This document shows positions 61,577 to 64,000 of a stretch of 64,000 nucleotides of DNA, one piece after another; the stretch's first letter is position 1, and every line of letters starts with the position of its first letter. Under the pieces are notes generated by a model. The model was not told the origin of the DNA and ran no database searches. It was given only the letters and a program-made list of their open reading frames with translations. Location: the NCBI GenBank assembly GCA_045659025.1, contig JAZOWA010000007.1, positions 1 to 64,000 on the forward strand, in the 5' to 3' direction. Both the position numbers and the translations under genes were made by a program. The DNA is from SIG455 sp045659025. Lineage in GTDB: Bacteria; Bacillota; Clostridia; UMGS1810.

Positions 61577-62731
61577 TCAATAATCCAATGCAAGAGCTAC
61601 GAGACGTTTCGCACACTCGCCCAGGGATGAGAGCAGGCCGAATTCGTTTACGGAGTGGATAAAGCCACCATCCACGCCCACGGAGTCTATGGTGGGGATG
61701 CCTTCTCTGGTGGTGTATGCCGCATCAGAACCACCGAGACCCTTGAACATCTCAAGAGTGGGAAGTCCGTTCTTGGTGAACACTTCGTTCATTCTGTCAA
61801 ACGCCTTTACGTTGAAATCGGTAAGCTCCATAGCAGGACGGTGAGCACCGGGCTCATTCACGATACATTTGCAACCCTCAACGTGAACTGTGTCGGCAAG
61901 TTCTTTCACATACTTGCAGATGAAGTCCAGCTGTTCGTTGGTGGCGAAGCGGAAATCCGTCTCAAAGGAACAGTAACCGGGGATAATATTGCGAAGCGTA
62001 CCGCCCTGCACCTTGGCAACGTTGCAGGTGATACCGTCATTATCTTTAATCTTGTCAAGCTCAATCATCTTGTGGGATGCATCAATAATTGCGTTGGCAC
62101 CCACGTGGGCGCACTTGGAGGAGTGGCCCTCTATACCTGTAACCTCAAATTTGAAGCCTATGATGCCCTTACGGCTCATAGTGGCAAAGCCCTTGTTGTA
62201 GGGCTCAAGGTTTACAAAGAGTGCCGCGTCTTTAGCCTTTTCACACATATATCTTATGGTGTCGTGCTTACTGTAAGAGCTGCCCACTTCCTCGTCGGAC
62301 TGAATCACAAGACGAACGGGACGGTCTGCAAAGCCTGCCTGAGAGAGCGCTTCCATAGCCATAAGGCCTGCTACCACACCGCCCTTGCAATCGCACACAC
62401 CGGGGCCGTAGATCTTGTCCCCCTCGATTCTGGTGGCGGGCGAGCCGAAGGAACCAACAGCATGCACTGTGTCTATATGACCTGAGTATACGATAGGTGC
62501 GCCCTTGGCATCGGCATTCATGGTAATGCATATCGCATCACCCGACACCTCCTGCTTGCACACGTCCACATCAAAACCCTTTTTGGTTGCCAGGTCTATA
62601 AAATACTGTCCGCACTTGTCCACACCCTCTTTGAAGGCGGTGGGACTTTCTATATTGGAACAATCCTCCCACACACGGATATATTCTGCCTCAAGGGCGT
62701 CTACTTTGGAAAAAACTTCTGCACTTGACAT
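61577..62731 (-). CDS. M20-family metallopeptidase (carboxypeptidase/deacylase type)
   Basis: A cytosolic two-zinc hydrolase of 384 residues. Metal ligands are visible: S-G-H-I-D-T-V-H near 83, G-V-C-D-C-K-G-G near 113 (bridging Asp), S-D-E-E-V-G near 147 (catalytic Glu and ligand), N-L-E-P, and the late F-I-H-S-V-N-E-F-G. A dimerisation domain with I-E-G-H-S-S-K-C-A-H lies between. The layout resembles glutamate carboxypeptidase/ArgE-type enzymes; the substrate is not assignable. AGGAG precedes the ATG by nine bases. Confidence 0.87.
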   Translation of the reverse strand: MSSAEVFSKVDALEAEYIRVWEDCSNIESPTAFKEGVDKCGQYFIDLATKKGFDVDVCKQEVSGDAICITMNADAKGAPIVYSGHIDTVHAVGSFGSPATRIEGDKIYGPGVCDCKGGVVAGLMAMEALSQAGFADRPVRLVIQSDEEVGSSYSKHDTIRYMCEKAKDAALFVNLEPYNKGFATMSRKGIIGFKFEVTGIEGHSSKCAHVGANAIIDASHKMIELDKIKDNDGITCNVAKVQGGTLRNIIPGYCSFETDFRFATNEQLDFICKYVKELADTVHVEGCKCIVNEPGAHRPAMELTDFNVKAFDRMNEVFTKNGLPTLEMFKGLGGSDAAYTTREGIPTIDSVGVDGGFIHSVNEFGLLSSLGECAKRLVALALDY

Positions 62732-62848
62732 TTCTGGTCACTCCTATAATATATATGAAGATAAAATTAAGTTTGTTTGAAATCATTTTAACATAAATGA
62801 AGGAAATTTTCAATATTTCCAAGTTATTCAAAAAAATTATTTTTTTAC

Positions 62849-62877
62849 TTGACATCGTCCCTTCGGTGTGGTATCCT
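62849..62877 (+). promoter_or_regulatory. promoter of rpmG-secE-nusG
   Basis: TTGACA, 17 bases, TATCCT, about 90 bases before rpmG. The -10 is a fair rather than good match. Confidence 0.6.
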
Positions 62878-62965
62878 ATATAAGCCGACTATCGGTCTAT
62901 TTGTGTTGCATAAAATTATTTGTTGCATAAATACTATGCTTTATCATTGAAGGAGGTGCACAGCA

Positions 62966-63115
62966 ATGAGAGTTAAAATAACATTGGCTTGCAGTAAATG
63001 TAAACAGAGAAACTATGACACCATGAAGAATAAGAAGAACAATCCCGACAGATTGGAAATGAACAAATATTGCCGTTTCTGTCGTGAACACACATTGCAC
63101 AAAGAGACAAAATAA
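62966..63115 (+). CDS. rpmG: 50S ribosomal protein L33, zinc-ribbon type
   Basis: A 49-residue protein: M-R-V-K-I-T-L-A-C-S-K-C-K-Q-R-N-Y, then N-K-Y-C-R-F-C-R-E-H-T-L-H-K-E-T-K. Two C-x-x-C pairs mark the zinc-binding form. ATG 62966 sits behind AGGAGG. The order rpmG-secE-nusG is conserved across many bacteria and supports the call. Confidence 0.96.
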   Translation: MRVKITLACSKCKQRNYDTMKNKKNNPDRLEMNKYCRFCREHTLHKETK

Positions 63116-63167
63116 TTTTGTTTTGCAATGAGAAAGTAACAGTAATATTGTTAAAGAGGTGAACAGT

Positions 63168-63383
63168 ATGGCAGAGACAAACACAGCCAAGAAGAACCCC
63201 TTCAAAGCTATTGCAAAATATTTCAGAGAAGTTAAATCTGAGATGAAAAAGGTTATCTGGCCTTCCCGTAAACAGGTTGTTAACAACACCACAGTTGTAA
63301 TCGCCGCAGTTGTACTTATCGGCATTTTCATCTGGGTGCTTGACGCTGTTTTCCAGTTTGGTATTTTCAGCTTCATTAAATAA
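63168..63383 (+). CDS. secE: preprotein translocase subunit SecE
   Basis: A 71-residue single-span protein. The amphipathic stretch Y-F-R-E-V-K-S-E-M-K-K-V-I-W-P-S-R near 20-36 is the SecE signature, followed by one membrane segment (about 43-65). ATG 63168 is behind GAGGTG; GTG 63159 overlaps that site. Confidence 0.94.
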   Translation: MAETNTAKKNPFKAIAKYFREVKSEMKKVIWPSRKQVVNNTTVVIAAVVLIGIFIWVLDAVFQFGIFSFIK

Positions 63384-63418
63384 TACCTGCGGGAAATTGA
63401 GAGGAGAGCTTCATAACT

Positions 63419-63934
63419 ATGGCAAGTAACGCTAAATGGTATGTTGTGCACACCTATTCAGGATATGAGAATAAGGTAAAGACCAATATAGAAAAAATCA
63501 TTGAGAACCGTCATCTTGAAGACCTTATCCTTGAGGTATTGGTACCTACTGAGGACGTGGTTGAGGAGAGAAACGGTAAAGAGAAGGTTGTCACAAGAAA
63601 GATTTTCCCCGGATATGTACTTATCAAGATGGTTATGACGGACGACACATGGTATGTGGTTCGCAATACCACCGGTATCACCGGCTTTGTAGGTACCACC
63701 AAGCCCATTCCCTTGACAGAAGCCGAGGTGACTGCGATGGGTCTTATTTCCGAGGAGGCCAAGCCTGAGTTTTCTGTGGGTGACACAGTTAAAATCTCCG
63801 GTGGCGCATTTGAAGGTCAGGTCGGCAAGATTGTTGAGTTTGACGCGGCTAATAAGACGGTTAAGGTAGCCCTTAACGTATTTGGTCAGGTCACCAATAT
63901 CGAAGTTGACGTTGTCTTCATCAAAGCAGTTTAA
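63419..63934 (+). CDS. nusG: transcription termination/antitermination factor NusG
   Basis: A 171-residue protein. The N-terminal domain has W-Y-V-V-H-T-Y-S-G-Y-E-N-K-V, K-I-F-P-G-Y-V-L-I-K-M and V-R-N-T-T-G-I-T-G-F-V-G; the C-terminal KOW domain begins V-G-D-T-V-K-I-S-G-G-A-F-E-G near 125. It binds RNA polymerase and couples it to ribosomes or Rho. Confidence 0.96.
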   Translation: MASNAKWYVVHTYSGYENKVKTNIEKIIENRHLEDLILEVLVPTEDVVEERNGKEKVVTRKIFPGYVLIKMVMTDDTWYVVRNTTGITGFVGTTKPIPLTEAEVTAMGLISEEAKPEFSVGDTVKISGGAFEGQVGKIVEFDAANKTVKVALNVFGQVTNIEVDVVFIKAV

Positions 63935-64000
63935 TAATCGGGTAACCGCTTATTATAGTGGGAGGACGAAAGTCTGTTTGACCACATCACGATTGTAAGG
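63935..64000 (+). promoter_or_regulatory. start of the nusG-rplK intergenic region
   Basis: GTGG-GGAC-GAAA-GTCT-CCAC can fold as an interrupted hairpin (63959-63983), and the sequence ends in GTAAGG, resembling the start of a ribosome site. By conserved gene order, rplK (L11) is expected just beyond the edge; this is inference. Confidence 0.4.

Overview
The window is about 50% GC and reads as one chromosome segment of an anaerobic, Gram-positive-type bacterium, most likely class Clostridia (Bacillota). The indications are a PolC-type replicative polymerase, [FeFe]-hydrogenase maturases, a DivIVA-like protein, SLH-domain surface proteins, a tandem glycine riboswitch, TTGACA/TATAAT-type promoters with 17-base spacers, and GGAGG-type ribosome binding sites. 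I cannot place it to genus. Gene density is high, with operons on both strands usually separated by shared hairpin terminators. I see no tRNA, rRNA, CRISPR array, prophage or insertion sequence.

Layout. 1-4128: the 3' part of a large secreted leucine-rich-repeat (BspA-like) protein. 12250 down to 4213 (minus): an eight-gene aromatic amino acid operon, pheA-aroB-aroC-aroE/K-aroQ-aroA-tyrA-aroF. It holds every enzyme from DAHP to chorismate plus the Phe and Tyr branch enzymes. It is preceded by a perfect promoter, a 31-codon Phe/Tyr-rich leader peptide and a terminator with a competing antiterminator. 12647-17583 (plus): an SGNH hydrolase/MBOAT acyltransferase pair, two tandem HAD phosphatases and a YitT-type membrane protein. 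21227 down to 17652 (minus): divIVA-like and ispE, then hydE-hydF under their own promoter.

21574-34074 (plus) is a cell-surface locus: an SLH-domain protein, a second SLH-like surface protein, a very large heparinase/alginate-lyase-like enzyme, and two more secreted proteins separated by structured intergenic regions. 34217-37491 is an alpha-galactosidase plus a PfkB-type sugar kinase, followed by cysK, a striking array of small palindromes, and an AT-rich orphan gene. 45518 down to 39197 (minus): yifB, asnS, a TPR membrane protein, an RluA-family pseudouridine synthase and a class B penicillin-binding protein. 45706-50755 (plus): secA, prfB (with a programmed +1 frameshift) and a PrsA-like foldase, a coherent secretion/translation group. 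50826-52491 (minus): a second BspA-like LRR protein and a small P-loop protein. 52793-59029 (plus): ispG, polC and a second RluA-family synthase. 59087-60843: a glycine riboswitch controlling an AGCS-family amino acid/cation symporter. 62731 down to 60900 (minus): an M20 peptidase and trmK. The window closes with rpmG-secE-nusG, leading towards the usual rplK region.

The strongest unexpected signal is the apparent ribosome-mediated attenuator of the aromatic operon. Clostridia usually regulate such genes with T-boxes. Second is the palindrome array at 38.5 kb, in which a 7-base TCGATAT/ATATCGA word separates dissimilar hairpins.
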